Positions 9,949-19,101 of a stretch of 64,000 bases of DNA are shown piece by piece (the stretch's first letter is position 1; the number at the start of each line of letters is the position of its first letter). The DNA comes from Streptomyces anulatus. Its GTDB lineage: Bacteria; Actinomycetota; Actinomycetes; Streptomycetales; Streptomycetaceae. The DNA is taken from positions 754,528-818,527 of the forward strand of contig NZ_BMVK01000002.1 in assembly GCF_014650675.1 (NCBI RefSeq), given 5' to 3'. The position numbers and the translations under genes were made by a program. Under the pieces are notes generated by a model. That model saw only the letters and a program-made list of their open reading frames with translations, ran no database searches and was not told where the DNA came from.

Positions 9949-10515
9949 ATGACCGCCGAGATGGTGGCGCCCGCGTGGATGCACACGCAGATCAGCGCGG
10001 AGCAGTACGACTCCTGGTCCGAGGAGCAGTGCGCCGGCATCGAGATCGTGGACGGGATGGTCGTCGTGAGCCCGAGCGCCTCCAAGCGCCACAACCGGCT
10101 GGCCCGCATCCTGGCCAATGCCCTGGACGCCGCCGCGGGCCCGGACTGGAACGCGGACACGGACTTCGACGTCCGTCTGCAGGACGTTCCCCTCACCAAC
10201 CGCCGACCTGACGTGATCGTCTACCGAGCGGAGACCATCGACCTCACGCCGACCCGCCCGGAGCACGTGCTCCTGGTCGTCGAGGTGGTGTCGCCCGGCT
10301 CAGAGACCACGGACCGGATCGTGAAGGTGGACCAGTACGCCAAGGCGGGCATCCCCTTCTATTGGCGCATTGAACAGGCCGCCACCGGTGTCCCGATCGT
10401 GTACACCTACGTCCTCGACCCCGCCACCAAGGCCTACCGGGACGGCGAGATGTTCACCGGCGTGATCAAGACTGCCGCGCCGTTCCCCGTCACCGTCGAC
10501 CTGGGTGCCGTCTGA
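9949..10515 (+). CDS. Uma2 family endonuclease (DUF820)
   Basis: A 188-residue protein of the Uma2 family, a restriction-endonuclease-like PD-(D/E)xK fold that is abundant in actinobacteria and cyanobacteria and often near mobile DNA. Candidate active-site residues are the Asp in RRPDVIVY, the Glu in LLVVEVVSPGS and the Lys in IVKVDQYAKAG. The ATG is preceded by GAAGGAGG. The last 11 nt overlap an upstream GTG alternative start of the following NTPase gene. Whether it cuts DNA is unproven. Its position at the edge of a lower-GC island suggests a mobile or defence-linked role. Confidence 0.85.
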   Translation: MTAEMVAPAWMHTQISAEQYDSWSEEQCAGIEIVDGMVVVSPSASKRHNRLARILANALDAAAGPDWNADTDFDVRLQDVPLTNRRPDVIVYRAETIDLTPTRPEHVLLVVEVVSPGSETTDRIVKVDQYAKAGIPFYWRIEQAATGVPIVYTYVLDPATKAYRDGEMFTGVIKTAAPFPVTVDLGAV

Positions 10516-10534
10516 CAGCGCCGGAAGATTCCCC

Positions 10535-13000
10535 GTGACCGAACACAAGGGAAAGCGCAAATTCCGGGAGCACCTGGAGGCTCTTTTCGCTGCGGCTGGC
10601 TCCCCTAAGCCAGCCGCCATCTGCTCTGCGGGCAGGGACCGCCTGGGGCAAAGTTCCCTGTCTGTGCAGCGCATCAGCGACTGGCGAAGCGGGAAGCACA
10701 CACCGACCAATAAGCTCTTCCGAGAGTTTCTCAGGGCGGTCGACAGCTTGGCTCGGCAGCGAAACATCGCTCTCCCTGCCGCACTCGCCGACCCGGCAGT
10801 TTGGGATCGCCTACTGCGCGCGGCGCGATCAAAGACTCCCACTCCGCCGCAGGAAGAATCGCGCCAGATCACGGTAGGCGCAGTCCGGATCCCGATCCGC
10901 CCTGTGGCTGAGTCCGACCCTCTGGAACTGGGCGTACACCGAACAAGTCGCCTTGAGGGCGCTCCTCCACTACCGGCCTATGTACCGCGGGACGCAGATA
11001 TTACGGTCTCGGCCCAGCTGGCGGAGGCAAGGGAGACCGGAGGCTTCGTCTTGTTGGTCGGCGAGTCCACAGCCGGAAAATCTCGGTGCGCTTTCGAGGC
11101 TGTACGACGCGAACTGCCCGATCACTGGATCGTTGCGCCACCTGCAGCCAGCGACCTGAGCCCCGTGCTAGCGCATGTATCCCTACCGAGGCCCGGCCAC
11201 CGGAGGTGGGTGCTCTGGCTGGACGACCTCGACCGCTTCCTCCTCCCCGGCGGCCTCGATCAAGGCATGTTGTCCGCGCTTCTAGAGCAACGGGTTGTGG
11301 TCATGGCAACCATGCGTTCCGAAGCGTATGGCAATTACAGTGAGCGCGCGTTGCGAGGCATGGGCGCTGACGTGACATCCGTGCGCCGCCTCGGATCCCG
11401 GGTCCTGAACCTCATCGAGCCCCTTGTACTGGACCGGCAGTGGTCCGAGACGGAAATGGGTAGGCTCCGCGCACACCTGGCGAACCCAAACTCCGACAAC
11501 CGTTTGGCTGACGCAGCCCATCACCACGGGGTTCACGGCATCGCGGAATACCTCGCAGCCGGCCCGAAGCTGCTCGAGGAATTCCTGATGACTCGACTCC
11601 AGCCGAAAGGCCATCCCCGTGGCGCTGCCCTGGTTCAGGCGGCGATCGATCTTGCGCGGGCAGGCATCTCCACCCCTCTGCCCACCGAGACCCTGCTGGA
11701 ATTGTCCACGTGCTATCTCAGTGCCGGGGATGCCTCACGCCTCCAAGCTGAGAGCCCCGAGCAGGCTCTAGTGTGGGCAACCGAGATCCAGTTCGGTGTG
11801 GCAGGAATGCTGGTTGCCACGGATACCACCGAGGCTTGGCGGCCATTCGACTACCTCGTGGACGCCGTTGCCAGTGCCGTCGAAGCTACGGCCATCCCCG
11901 ACGAGGTTTGGGAAGCTGCGGTCACACACGCGAATGGCGGTAGCGAGCTGCTACCTGTCGGACGGTCTGCCTTCCGCTTCGGTCGTCTGGTGCTCGCCGA
12001 GCGCTGCTTCTCTCCGCTGGCGGCCCGAGGTAACCATGTCGCAATGCACGACCTTGGGTTCGTACAACGCGAAAGACGGCCGGAACACACCTGGCCTTCG
12101 TGGTACCGGACCGTATCTGAGACAGGAACTCCATTGCAGGCCCGCACCCTTGGCGCCCTCCACGAAATTGAAGGGCGATGGGACGAAGCAGCGGCCTGCT
12201 ACGAGAGGGCCGCCGGTCAGGGAGATGCTCTTGCCATGCGACTCCGGGGTGTGATTGCTCAGCGGCGTAGGCAAGACGGCGAAGCTCATAAGTGGTACGT
12301 CCGCGCTGCAGAAGGCGGAGATGCAGTTGCAATCGCATTTTTCAATGAACCAAGAATCTACCGGCCCGAAATGGGACACGAGCTGGGTTCGGAAACTTGG
12401 GATCCGAACGTCGAATGGGATGAGGAGGACGAAGAGCCATGGCAGATGACGGCCCGCACATCACGCATCCTCAGCTGTAACCTGGAGATCCTCGCCGATA
12501 TGGCTCACGACGAGTTGACCGAGCTGGGTGACCAGCCGGTCTCCTCGAACAGCTTCGGAATCTTCTTTGCACTCTTGCCGGCCTCTACATGGAACCAGCC
12601 ACGGAATTGGCGGCGCAGGGTGCTAAGAGCCCTGGATGATCTCAACGAGGACATCACTCTCGGCCGCTCTCCCCAACCACGCTGCGCGGCGGAGGAACTG
12701 GCGCTCCACTTCGCTCTTGAGAGCGCTTCGGCGATGACATGCGATGAACCGGATCTGGTGGCTGAGTTCACTCAAGGGCTCCCCGAACAGCAGGGCGACT
12801 ACGACTGGGGTGTTTGTTCGGACCTGCTCTTCCAGGACCACGATGTGCTTTTCCTCTACGACCCGATGATGCAAGGACTGGAGCACCCCGACAACCCGCT
12901 CAACCAACGCATGGGCATTGGAGACCTGCGGCCAGAAGGATGGTTCGAGGAATTCTGTAACGTGCCACCTCGCGATCCATCCCGAGGATTCACACATTGA
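10535..13000 (+). CDS. NTPase with DNA-binding-like N-terminus and Sel1/TPR-like repeats
   Basis: An 821-residue protein of unrecognised specific function. Residues 1-100 contain a helix-turn-helix-like segment (RISDWRSGKHTP) of a kind common at the N-terminus of Streptomyces STAND-type ATPases. A complete P-loop (GESTAGKSR, residues 176-184) and a Walker B (WVLWLDDLDRF, around residue 230) define the NTPase. Residues about 535-600 carry two Sel1/TPR-like repeats (WDEAAACYERAAGQGDALAM and a diverged second). The C-terminal 220 residues are acidic and unrecognised. I chose GTG 10535 because GGAAG lies 8 nt upstream; GTG 10505, overlapping the Uma2 gene, is the alternative. Codon use is visibly less GC-rich than in the flanking genes, a sign of transfer. 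Confidence 0.8.
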   Translation: MTEHKGKRKFREHLEALFAAAGSPKPAAICSAGRDRLGQSSLSVQRISDWRSGKHTPTNKLFREFLRAVDSLARQRNIALPAALADPAVWDRLLRAARSKTPTPPQEESRQITVGAVRIPIRPVAESDPLELGVHRTSRLEGAPPLPAYVPRDADITVSAQLAEARETGGFVLLVGESTAGKSRCAFEAVRRELPDHWIVAPPAASDLSPVLAHVSLPRPGHRRWVLWLDDLDRFLLPGGLDQGMLSALLEQRVVVMATMRSEAYGNYSERALRGMGADVTSVRRLGSRVLNLIEPLVLDRQWSETEMGRLRAHLANPNSDNRLADAAHHHGVHGIAEYLAAGPKLLEEFLMTRLQPKGHPRGAALVQAAIDLARAGISTPLPTETLLELSTCYLSAGDASRLQAESPEQALVWATEIQFGVAGMLVATDTTEAWRPFDYLVDAVASAVEATAIPDEVWEAAVTHANGGSELLPVGRSAFRFGRLVLAERCFSPLAARGNHVAMHDLGFVQRERRPEHTWPSWYRTVSETGTPLQARTLGALHEIEGRWDEAAACYERAAGQGDALAMRLRGVIAQRRRQDGEAHKWYVRAAEGGDAVAIAFFNEPRIYRPEMGHELGSETWDPNVEWDEEDEEPWQMTARTSRILSCNLEILADMAHDELTELGDQPVSSNSFGIFFALLPASTWNQPRNWRRRVLRALDDLNEDITLGRSPQPRCAAEELALHFALESASAMTCDEPDLVAEFTQGLPEQQGDYDWGVCSDLLFQDHDVLFLYDPMMQGLEHPDNPLNQRMGIGDLRPEGWFEEFCNVPPRDPSRGFTH

Positions 13001-13501
13001 CGTGATTCCGCTGAATCGCGTACAGCGTACCGATCTTTACTGGTGGATCATGATCGAGTATTACGTCATCATGGGCTAATAACTCGTTCGATATCAAGTG
13101 GGCATTCTCCCAGCAACCGCCTTCCGGGTACTACGACGTCGGCAACGGTTTGACGACCGGAACGTGCCGAATGGAATCGCCTGAAAGTTCCCACCAATAC
13201 GGCTTGGGCGGAACACACCCAAGCCGTCTGCACACCCGTTCCGCCAGAAGGCCAAGGACCGCGCCTCCAAGCAGCTGCTCCAGGGGATCCGATCCCGCTA
13301 CATCGACTGACTGGGGTCCGGTGAACTCCACCCTTGTAGAAGCTCACCAGCCTGCCGTCAGGCATCGAGAGAGGGTCTCCACGGCCTGGCACTCGGCCGC
13401 TTTCCGGAGAATCGACCGCCAGGATGGACCTGGCTTCTGGTGCGCTGGGCCGTTGGCCCTCCTGAGTGTCGCAGGCCGGAACACCAACGACTGCATGCGG
13501 T
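13001..13501. other. Low-GC region without a convincing gene
   Basis: This is the beginning of about 1.6 kb of lower-GC DNA with no well-supported long gene. One 35-codon plus-strand fragment ending at the TGA near 13310 has a protein-like tail (QKAKDRASKQLLQGIRSRY) but lacks a start and ribosome site. Opposing-strand frames here have poor codon bias. It looks like the decayed remains of transferred genes. Confidence 0.5.
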
Positions 13502-13792
13502 TCACGCGGCGATGGACGCGAGAGGGGCCCTTGGACGCGGCTGGAGCACCAAGGGCTGCGCCCTCCGGAGCAGTCCGGACCTGGCTGCGACACCCGGGAT
13601 CCCGCGCATGTTCCCGAGCGGGCTGACCAAATCCGCAAGCGGCTCCGGCGCGGCAGCAAAGGCGGCCATCCGCCTCAGCCTCGACAAAGGAACCGACTTT
13701 ACGGGCAGCCGCCACTCCTCCTTCGACCCAGATGTGAACACGAGGCGGGACGACAACTCCCGGTAGACGATCCGGACCGGAAATCCGGACAT
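13502..13792 (-). CDS. Doubtful hypothetical protein in decayed region
   Basis: A possible 96-residue protein starting MSGFPVRIVYRE. I list it because its first 70 codons show strong G/C third-position preference, better than the overlapping frames on either strand. There is no clear ribosome site, no recognised domain and no conserved neighbour. It may be a fragment of a larger lost gene or not a gene at all. Confidence 0.25.
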   Translation of the reverse strand: MSGFPVRIVYRELSSRLVFTSGSKEEWRLPVKSVPLSRLRRMAAFAAAPEPLADLVSPLGNMRGIPGVAARSGLLRRAQPLVLQPRPRAPLASIAA

Positions 13793-13917
13793 TGTCGGCT
13801 CGACCAGGAACTTTGAACGCCTTGGCACGCAACGCGCCTCGGAGTTCAGGCACCGCGCAGCCTTGTATGAGGTCAGCGCACCGGGCGGTGCGCCGTCGGC
13901 CCGAAAGGATTCACATC

Positions 13918-14115
13918 GTGACCGTGGCACTGCTGTCTACCGTGATCTGCGCTGGTGCACTCACCCTCCAGCGCGCCATCTACCCCCTGACCCTTCTGGT
14001 CGGTTTCTTGTGCGCGCTACGCGGCCTTGGTGCGCCCGAGCGGGTCTTGACCTTCCGTGCCTTCGCCCGAGCAGTTGCCGACGTGGGCAGCCACCCCACA
14101 CGCAGTTCGACGTGA
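13918..14115 (+). CDS. Small hydrophobic protein, possible mobile-element remnant
   Basis: A 65-residue protein starting at GTG 13918 with GAAAGGA 8-10 nt upstream. Residues 1-40 are hydrophobic and could span the membrane once or twice; the tail is basic. Codon bias fits coding. The stop overlaps a following GTG as GTGA, but that second frame ends after only 14 codons at 14156, as if a coupled downstream gene had been truncated. Small membrane proteins in such pairs are common in Streptomyces conjugative elements, but I see no integrase, att site or replication gene here. Confidence 0.4.
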   Translation: MTVALLSTVICAGALTLQRAIYPLTLLVGFLCALRGLGAPERVLTFRAFARAVADVGSHPTRSST

Positions 14116-14620
14116 TCACCCCTCCGCTCACCCACATTGATGAGACGTTGAAGTGACAGGCGCGACGTCAGATGTAGCAGCGCCAAGGAACCTCGCCGTG
14201 AGGAAAGATCGGTTCACTCGACCGGTCGGCGGCACCACTCTGTGGAACTGAAGCACCCCGTGAGCCAGTGCGCTTCCGCGCTGTCTTCTGCCAGAAGATC
14301 ATGGGTTCGCCGTACTCGTTCCGTCCGCCATGTCAGCCCAGCGGCCGACCCCTTGACGCTCCCAAACCAGCATTCACGGCCATGCGCCCAACGCGACGAA
14401 TCTCAGGCATCTTCGGCATCCTGCTCCCACCCCTTTACCCTGCGGGGGCCAGGCTAGAAATGCAACAACGCACCAGCACTCCTAGGTACGGACAGCGTGT
14501 CCAGGCGAGACCACCCCCGGTACGAGGAGGCTTGTGCGGCTAATCTCGGTGAACCTGCGAGCACGGTTCCATGCCCACCACTCCGTGCGGAGAAAGAAAC
14601 GAGGTTGACGGGCGGGCAGG
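14116..14620. other. Intergenic, lower-GC, no gene seen
   Basis: After the 14-codon truncated frame (14112-14156) I find no frame with a good start, ribosome site and codon bias. No tRNA-like cloverleaf or obvious attachment repeat was recognised. It continues the decayed island. Confidence 0.45.
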
Positions 14621-14806
14621 TCATCTCATGCCAGCCTGTCGCGAGGTGGGGTTGCCTCGGTCGTCCGGCTCTAGGATCGCCATGACGCTCGTCCACTTCT
14701 CCACGGACCAAGCAGGCGAGGCGGCTAGCTGCTCCTGCGTCCAGGCGTCGATCTGGGCGTCAAGGTCATCACTTTCGGCGCTCGTGAAATCACTGAGCTT
14801 CTTCAA
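14621..14806 (-). CDS. Small acidic hypothetical protein
   Basis: A 61-residue acidic protein starting at TTG 14806, with a near-ideal GGAGAGG ribosome site 5 nt upstream. The sequence (MKKLSDFTSAESDDLDAQID...) reads as a soluble helical protein with two tryptophans in the middle. The ribosome site, not length, is the main support; the longer in-frame extension to 14914 lacks one. No family is recognised. It is divergent from the TIGR04222 gene. Confidence 0.55.
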   Translation of the reverse strand: MKKLSDFTSAESDDLDAQIDAWTQEQLAASPAWSVEKWTSVMAILEPDDRGNPTSRQAGMR

Positions 14807-14934
14807 CGTTGCCTCTCCAGGGTGAGGATGGCTTTGGCGATTGACGTCATGCGGTTTGGGCTGCATCCCGGAGACGGCTCCGACGCGGGTCAGCGTCTTC
14901 CGTGCGCATGACACGGCGGCTCATACTCGGTGGC

Positions 14935-15795
14935 ATGACTGACTGGCTGATCTTCGTGGGCTTCCTGATGATCGCGTCGGCGGCCTGGCGGTTGGACGTC
15001 AGGGCGGCCAGGGCTGCCGTGGAGGCCCGGCTCGAGGCGTTCAAGGCCGACGAGCGGCGCGATGCCGGTGTCGAGCCGGATGCCGTGCGGCAGCTCGATC
15101 CGATGACTCTGAGTCGGCTAGACGGGAAAAGCTCACCGAAACTCCGGGCGGTGGCCAGGCTTGTGGCCGAAGGGGCGTTGCACCGGTCGTCGGCCGATGC
15201 CGTGAGCCCTGAGCGGTGGCGTGCCGGTGGTCCCCTGCCCAAGGGGCTGGACGAGTACGAACGTGAGCTGCTGGAAGCGTCCGGTGGTGAGCACGGGTGT
15301 TACTTGTACGACCTGCCGGACGGGCCCCACCTCCAGGCCGGCGTCGTGACGTGGATGCTCGACGAAGGCTATGTGCGGGAGCCGGGGCAACCCCTTCCGG
15401 ATGTGCGGCGACGCAGGGGGTGGTGGTCGACGGCGGCCGCGGCGGCGGCTGTGGGGGTGGCCGTCGTACTGGCGCTGGACCACGCGTGGGTCCGGGCCGG
15501 CCTGGTGTTGGTCTTCGGTCTGGTGTCGCTGGGCGTGGCATCGGATTCGGGAGCGGTGCACGCGCCGACGCTGCCCGTTGCGACCGGCAAGGGTGAACTC
15601 GCCCTGCGACTCGCGCGTGAGCACCACGCGGAGCTGGACCCGAGGGCGCGGAATGCCTCGAAAGCGTACGACCCGGCCACAGTGCCCATGGCGGTCGCTC
15701 TCTTCGGCTGGCCGGTGGTCAATCACATCGACAAGAGGATCTTGGACGACTTGCGAAAGCTGGACTACTACACCGACACCCCTGGTGCCTTCTGA
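14935..15795 (+). CDS. TIGR04222 domain-containing membrane protein
   Basis: A 286-residue protein resembling the TIGR04222 family of actinobacterial membrane proteins. It has an N-terminal transmembrane segment (about residues 3-20), a soluble helical middle with the family-like LDEYERELLEASGG segment, and a central hydrophobic pair (about residues 165-200). The ATG at 14935 lies 7 nt after CATACT, compatible with a leaderless start; the GTG at 14902 is less likely. Function is unknown for the family. Confidence 0.75.
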   Translation: MTDWLIFVGFLMIASAAWRLDVRAARAAVEARLEAFKADERRDAGVEPDAVRQLDPMTLSRLDGKSSPKLRAVARLVAEGALHRSSADAVSPERWRAGGPLPKGLDEYERELLEASGGEHGCYLYDLPDGPHLQAGVVTWMLDEGYVREPGQPLPDVRRRRGWWSTAAAAAAVGVAVVLALDHAWVRAGLVLVFGLVSLGVASDSGAVHAPTLPVATGKGELALRLAREHHAELDPRARNASKAYDPATVPMAVALFGWPVVNHIDKRILDDLRKLDYYTDTPGAF

Positions 15796-16033
15796 GCGCC
15801 TGTTCACTCAGCGCCTTCGGAAGACGGGCGTCCCGGCGTGACCGAGGGCGCCGCGCCCTCGCCGTGACCGTGGGCCCGGGAACCGTCCGACGGTCGGCGT
15901 CCCGGGGTCGCGAAGCCCGTGTCTGGGCCCGCCGACGGGCCCGCAGGCCCTGTGCCCGGGCCCCGGGCCGTCGCTACCGTCGATGCCCGGCGGGCGTGTG
16001 CCCGGCCGTACGGCGGCGAGGATGAGGTGACGC

Positions 16034-17650
16034 GTGAAACGCAGCGACCGGATACGCCTGGGTGTGCGCGCGAGCACCGGGCAGACCGCCATCGAGTACC
16101 TGGCGCTGCTCGCCGTGGTGCTCGCCGTGGTCGGTGGGATCGTCGCGACCGGCATCGGCGGCTCGCTGTCCCGATCCGCCCAGGAGCAGGTCTGCCGCAT
16201 CGGCCCTGCGGGATTCGTGGGCGTCGACTGCTCCGATGACAACGATGTCGAAACCGTGCGGGCGGCGGGGCCGGACACCTCCGAATCCGCCGCGCCTGTC
16301 GACGACGGCGCCGGCGAACCCCTCGGAGTGACGCTCGACGAACCGGTCCGCAGGTCCGTGGAACTGCCTCCCGGCAGCGAGCCGAACGCCCTGCCGGACC
16401 TGTGCTTCGAGCCCCGGGAGTCGAATTCCTCGGTGAAGGTGCCGGGCAGCGGCGTGCTCGGCAACACAGCGGCCTGGGGCTACTCCTGGCTGGTCAACCT
16501 CGTCATCGACAAGATCGACAACGAGAAGAACAAGGAGAAGCGGGTCAAGCTGGCGCTCGACGACCTCGCCTACTGCCTGCCGGACTACAACATCGTCATC
16601 GCGCAGCCCCACGAGGGAAATCTCCAGGAGATGGACGGCACCGCACTGATCGAGACCGTGCGGATCAGCGGCACGACCTACCGCGTCTACGCCTTCAGGA
16701 CCGGGAAGTTCACCTGGGCCGAGGACGCCGACCTCGGGTGGAAGAACCGGGCGTTCCACGGAGTGTTCGACGTCAGCGAGGACCGCCGCACCGTCACGTT
16801 CCAGGAGCCGCCCGAGCCGAAGCGGAAGGAGGGCTGGAAGCCGGGCGACGAGGGCTGCCAGGTCGAGGGCCGGAAGCCGCCCGACCGCAGCCGGTACTAC
16901 AACACGTACTCGCCGCTGGACGACGAGGGATCAACCCAGGCGGTACGCATGCTGGTGAACGACATGCGCCGCTGCTACCCGGACTACAACGTCGTCGCGA
17001 TGCACTCCGAGCAGGACTCGCACTGGGTCGAGGAGCCTGACTCCTTCGTGCACCAGGGCCGGTACCGGCTGAACTCCAGCGAGCACCACGAGGACGAGGA
17101 GGGCGACGACATCGCCTCGGGCCGGGCCGTGTTCGACGTCCACGTCTTCGGCAAGGGCACGTTCAGGAACGACGGCGACGGTGGTTACACCAACTGGGCC
17201 ATGTACGGGAACTTCGAGCGTGACGGCATGGAGGCGGCCTTCGACCGGCCCGCCCCCGCCGACCTGGACGCGGACTCCACGCCCACCGGATCCGGCACCG
17301 TCCATTTCGACGACGGGACACCGAAGTACACCGGTGGCGGCCCGTATCCCGGCACCGACTACTCCGGCGAGGTGCCCGGCGACAAGGCCGAGCTGACGCA
17401 CTCGCTCCTCGACGCGTACGGCCGCAGCTTCCCCGGCAAGAACATCATCACCGCCAAGTCGTTCGACGACCTCTCCTTCTCCGGAGTCTCCGGCCTGGAG
17501 CACCTCGCGGTGGTGGACGGGGTCGACGTGTTCGCCGTCGACAGCGGGACGATCACCAATCGGGGCGACGGCGGCTGGAAGAACTGGGGCTTCGCCGGTG
17601 ACTTCGACTACACGGAGGACGCGAAGGCGGTGACCTTCAGCCATCGGTGA
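16034..17650 (+). CDS. Pilin-like N-terminus fused to a triple-repeat extracellular domain
   Basis: A 538-residue protein with an unusual build. Residues 1-16 are basic and end in Gly16. Residues 17-40 (QTAIEYLALLAVVLAVVGG) look like the prepilin-peptidase site and hydrophobic helix of Flp/type IV pilin-like proteins, with Glu21 at +5 of the mature chain. The ectodomain has three related units of about 110-150 residues. Each has a PDYN/PGKN motif (near residues 181, 314 and 465) followed by a GW/GY-x-N-aromatic motif (near 236, 385 and 515) and a 'DF-x-V-T-F'-like strand. Cys pairs occur near 181 and 314. The GTG start follows GATGAGGTGA. Surface or pilus-linked location is inferred. Confidence 0.75.
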   Translation: MKRSDRIRLGVRASTGQTAIEYLALLAVVLAVVGGIVATGIGGSLSRSAQEQVCRIGPAGFVGVDCSDDNDVETVRAAGPDTSESAAPVDDGAGEPLGVTLDEPVRRSVELPPGSEPNALPDLCFEPRESNSSVKVPGSGVLGNTAAWGYSWLVNLVIDKIDNEKNKEKRVKLALDDLAYCLPDYNIVIAQPHEGNLQEMDGTALIETVRISGTTYRVYAFRTGKFTWAEDADLGWKNRAFHGVFDVSEDRRTVTFQEPPEPKRKEGWKPGDEGCQVEGRKPPDRSRYYNTYSPLDDEGSTQAVRMLVNDMRRCYPDYNVVAMHSEQDSHWVEEPDSFVHQGRYRLNSSEHHEDEEGDDIASGRAVFDVHVFGKGTFRNDGDGGYTNWAMYGNFERDGMEAAFDRPAPADLDADSTPTGSGTVHFDDGTPKYTGGGPYPGTDYSGEVPGDKAELTHSLLDAYGRSFPGKNIITAKSFDDLSFSGVSGLEHLAVVDGVDVFAVDSGTITNRGDGGWKNWGFAGDFDYTEDAKAVTFSHR

Positions 17651-17793
17651 CAGCTCGGCCCCTCCGCGAGGGAAACGCGGAGGTGGAGCGGGACGGGCGG
17701 TCAGGAACGCGGAGATTCACGGTGCTACCGTTCCGGCACACCGGCCCCACACGGACTCCCCCGCTGCTCACCCTGACGAAAGGGCACAGGGTC

Positions 17794-18945
17794 ATGACCG
17801 TGCCGCCGCCTCCGCCGTCCTCCCCTGCCTCCGGGCCTCCCGCGCCTGACCTCGCCCCTGCGGTGGGCCCGTACGGCCCCGGGCAGCCCGCCCCGCAGCC
17901 GCCGCTCAGCGGGGTCGCCGTCGCCTCGCTCGTCCTGTCGCTGCTCGTCTGCCTCGCGCCGCTGGGGCTGGTCCTCGGGATCGTCGCGCTGGTGCGGATC
18001 CCCGGCAACGGCAAGCGCGGCAAGGGGCTGGCCGTTGCCGGGACGGCCGTCGGCGGGGCGGTGGTCGCGCTGGCCACCCTGCTGCTGGTGGTCGGCGGGG
18101 CACGGTTCGACGCCTGGACGGAGGAGGGCGGGGGCCTCCTCGGCTCCCGGGACACGAAGGCGGGAACCCTGATCCACCTGAAGGCCGGGGACTGCTTCGC
18201 GCCGGCGGGCGGGCTGTTCTCCCCCCAAGAGGTCGAGCACGAACGGATGACGGACACGTCCGTCGAGATCGTGCCGTGCGACCGGCCTCATCCGGCCCAG
18301 GTCTACGGAACGTTCCGGCTGAAGGGTGACCACGCCATCTCCGACCCCGCGACCGTCTCGGCGCAGGCTTTCGAGGGCTGCGTGCCGCTGCTCCACGACT
18401 TCGCACCGGACACCTGGGCCCTGCCGGACGTCGGGTTCTCCTCCTACTACCCGGAGTCGGTCAGCGGGACCGGCGGGGACCGGACCGTGCGGTGCTGGCT
18501 GGGCGCGGAGGACGGTCTGCCGGAGGTTTCCCTGCGGCAGGACCCGGGCGCGTGGGACGCCGGTCAGCGGGCGTACCTGAAGGCGATGCGGCCCTCCTCC
18601 GAAGCGTGGTTCAGCGCCTCCGGGAAGGTGGACACCGACCTGGCCGCGGCCACCGCGTGGGCCGAGCGGATGGCGGAGGGCGGCGTCGAGTCGGCGAAGC
18701 TGCTGCGCGCGATCGACGGCCTCCCGGCGCGGGCACGCGGCCCGGTCACCGCGCTCGCGAACCGGCTCGACGCCCTGTCCGGCATCCACCGGTCCGCGTC
18801 AAGGGCCCCCACCCGGGCGGAGTTCGAGAAGCGCTGGGACATCGACGGCGACGAGGACGCGTCCGGGGAGGAGTGGGAGGCCCGACTCGCTCTGGTGCTG
18901 CCGGTGGAGGACGAGGAGGCGGGCGGCGGCGAGCAGCAGGGGTGA
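17794..18945 (+). CDS. DUF4190 domain-containing membrane protein
   Basis: A 383-residue protein. It begins with a Pro-rich cytoplasmic stretch, followed by two transmembrane helices (about residues 44-70 and 82-105) with the KGKGLA-x-AG-type linker typical of DUF4190. The extracellular part has Cys residues in GDCFAP, VPCDRPHP, EGCVPL and VRCWLG, resembling the septum-formation-like domain found after DUF4190. The start at 17794 has AAAGGG upstream; the 49-codon N-terminal extension lacks a signal. Co-directional with the pilin-like gene 143 nt upstream. Role unknown; probably envelope-associated. Confidence 0.78.
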   Translation: MTVPPPPPSSPASGPPAPDLAPAVGPYGPGQPAPQPPLSGVAVASLVLSLLVCLAPLGLVLGIVALVRIPGNGKRGKGLAVAGTAVGGAVVALATLLLVVGGARFDAWTEEGGGLLGSRDTKAGTLIHLKAGDCFAPAGGLFSPQEVEHERMTDTSVEIVPCDRPHPAQVYGTFRLKGDHAISDPATVSAQAFEGCVPLLHDFAPDTWALPDVGFSSYYPESVSGTGGDRTVRCWLGAEDGLPEVSLRQDPGAWDAGQRAYLKAMRPSSEAWFSASGKVDTDLAAATAWAERMAEGGVESAKLLRAIDGLPARARGPVTALANRLDALSGIHRSASRAPTRAEFEKRWDIDGDEDASGEEWEARLALVLPVEDEEAGGGEQQG

Positions 18946-19101
18946 GGCGCCGGCCCACGCCTTGACCCGCCCCTTGCCCGGCACCCCTCGCGCCGGAGCG
19001 CGCCACGCAGGACACTTGACCCCGACGCTTGGTATCTGACGCTTGGTATCCGACGCTCCGGAACCCGAGGTCCGGAGCGCGGCACTCGGAGGGGGACGCA
19101 T

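Noticed and set aside
7206..10211. Open frame of about 1000 codons on the plus strand
   Set aside because: It lies opposite the DUF255 gene and runs into the Uma2 start; composition is Arg/Gly/Pro-rich, the usual shadow of a high-GC gene.
13069..13659. Minus-strand frame of 196 codons
   Set aside because: Poor codon bias and composition, no start signal; likely non-coding.
14112..14156. 14-codon frame coupled to the small hydrophobic gene
   Set aside because: Too short to be called a gene; noted only as a possible truncation.
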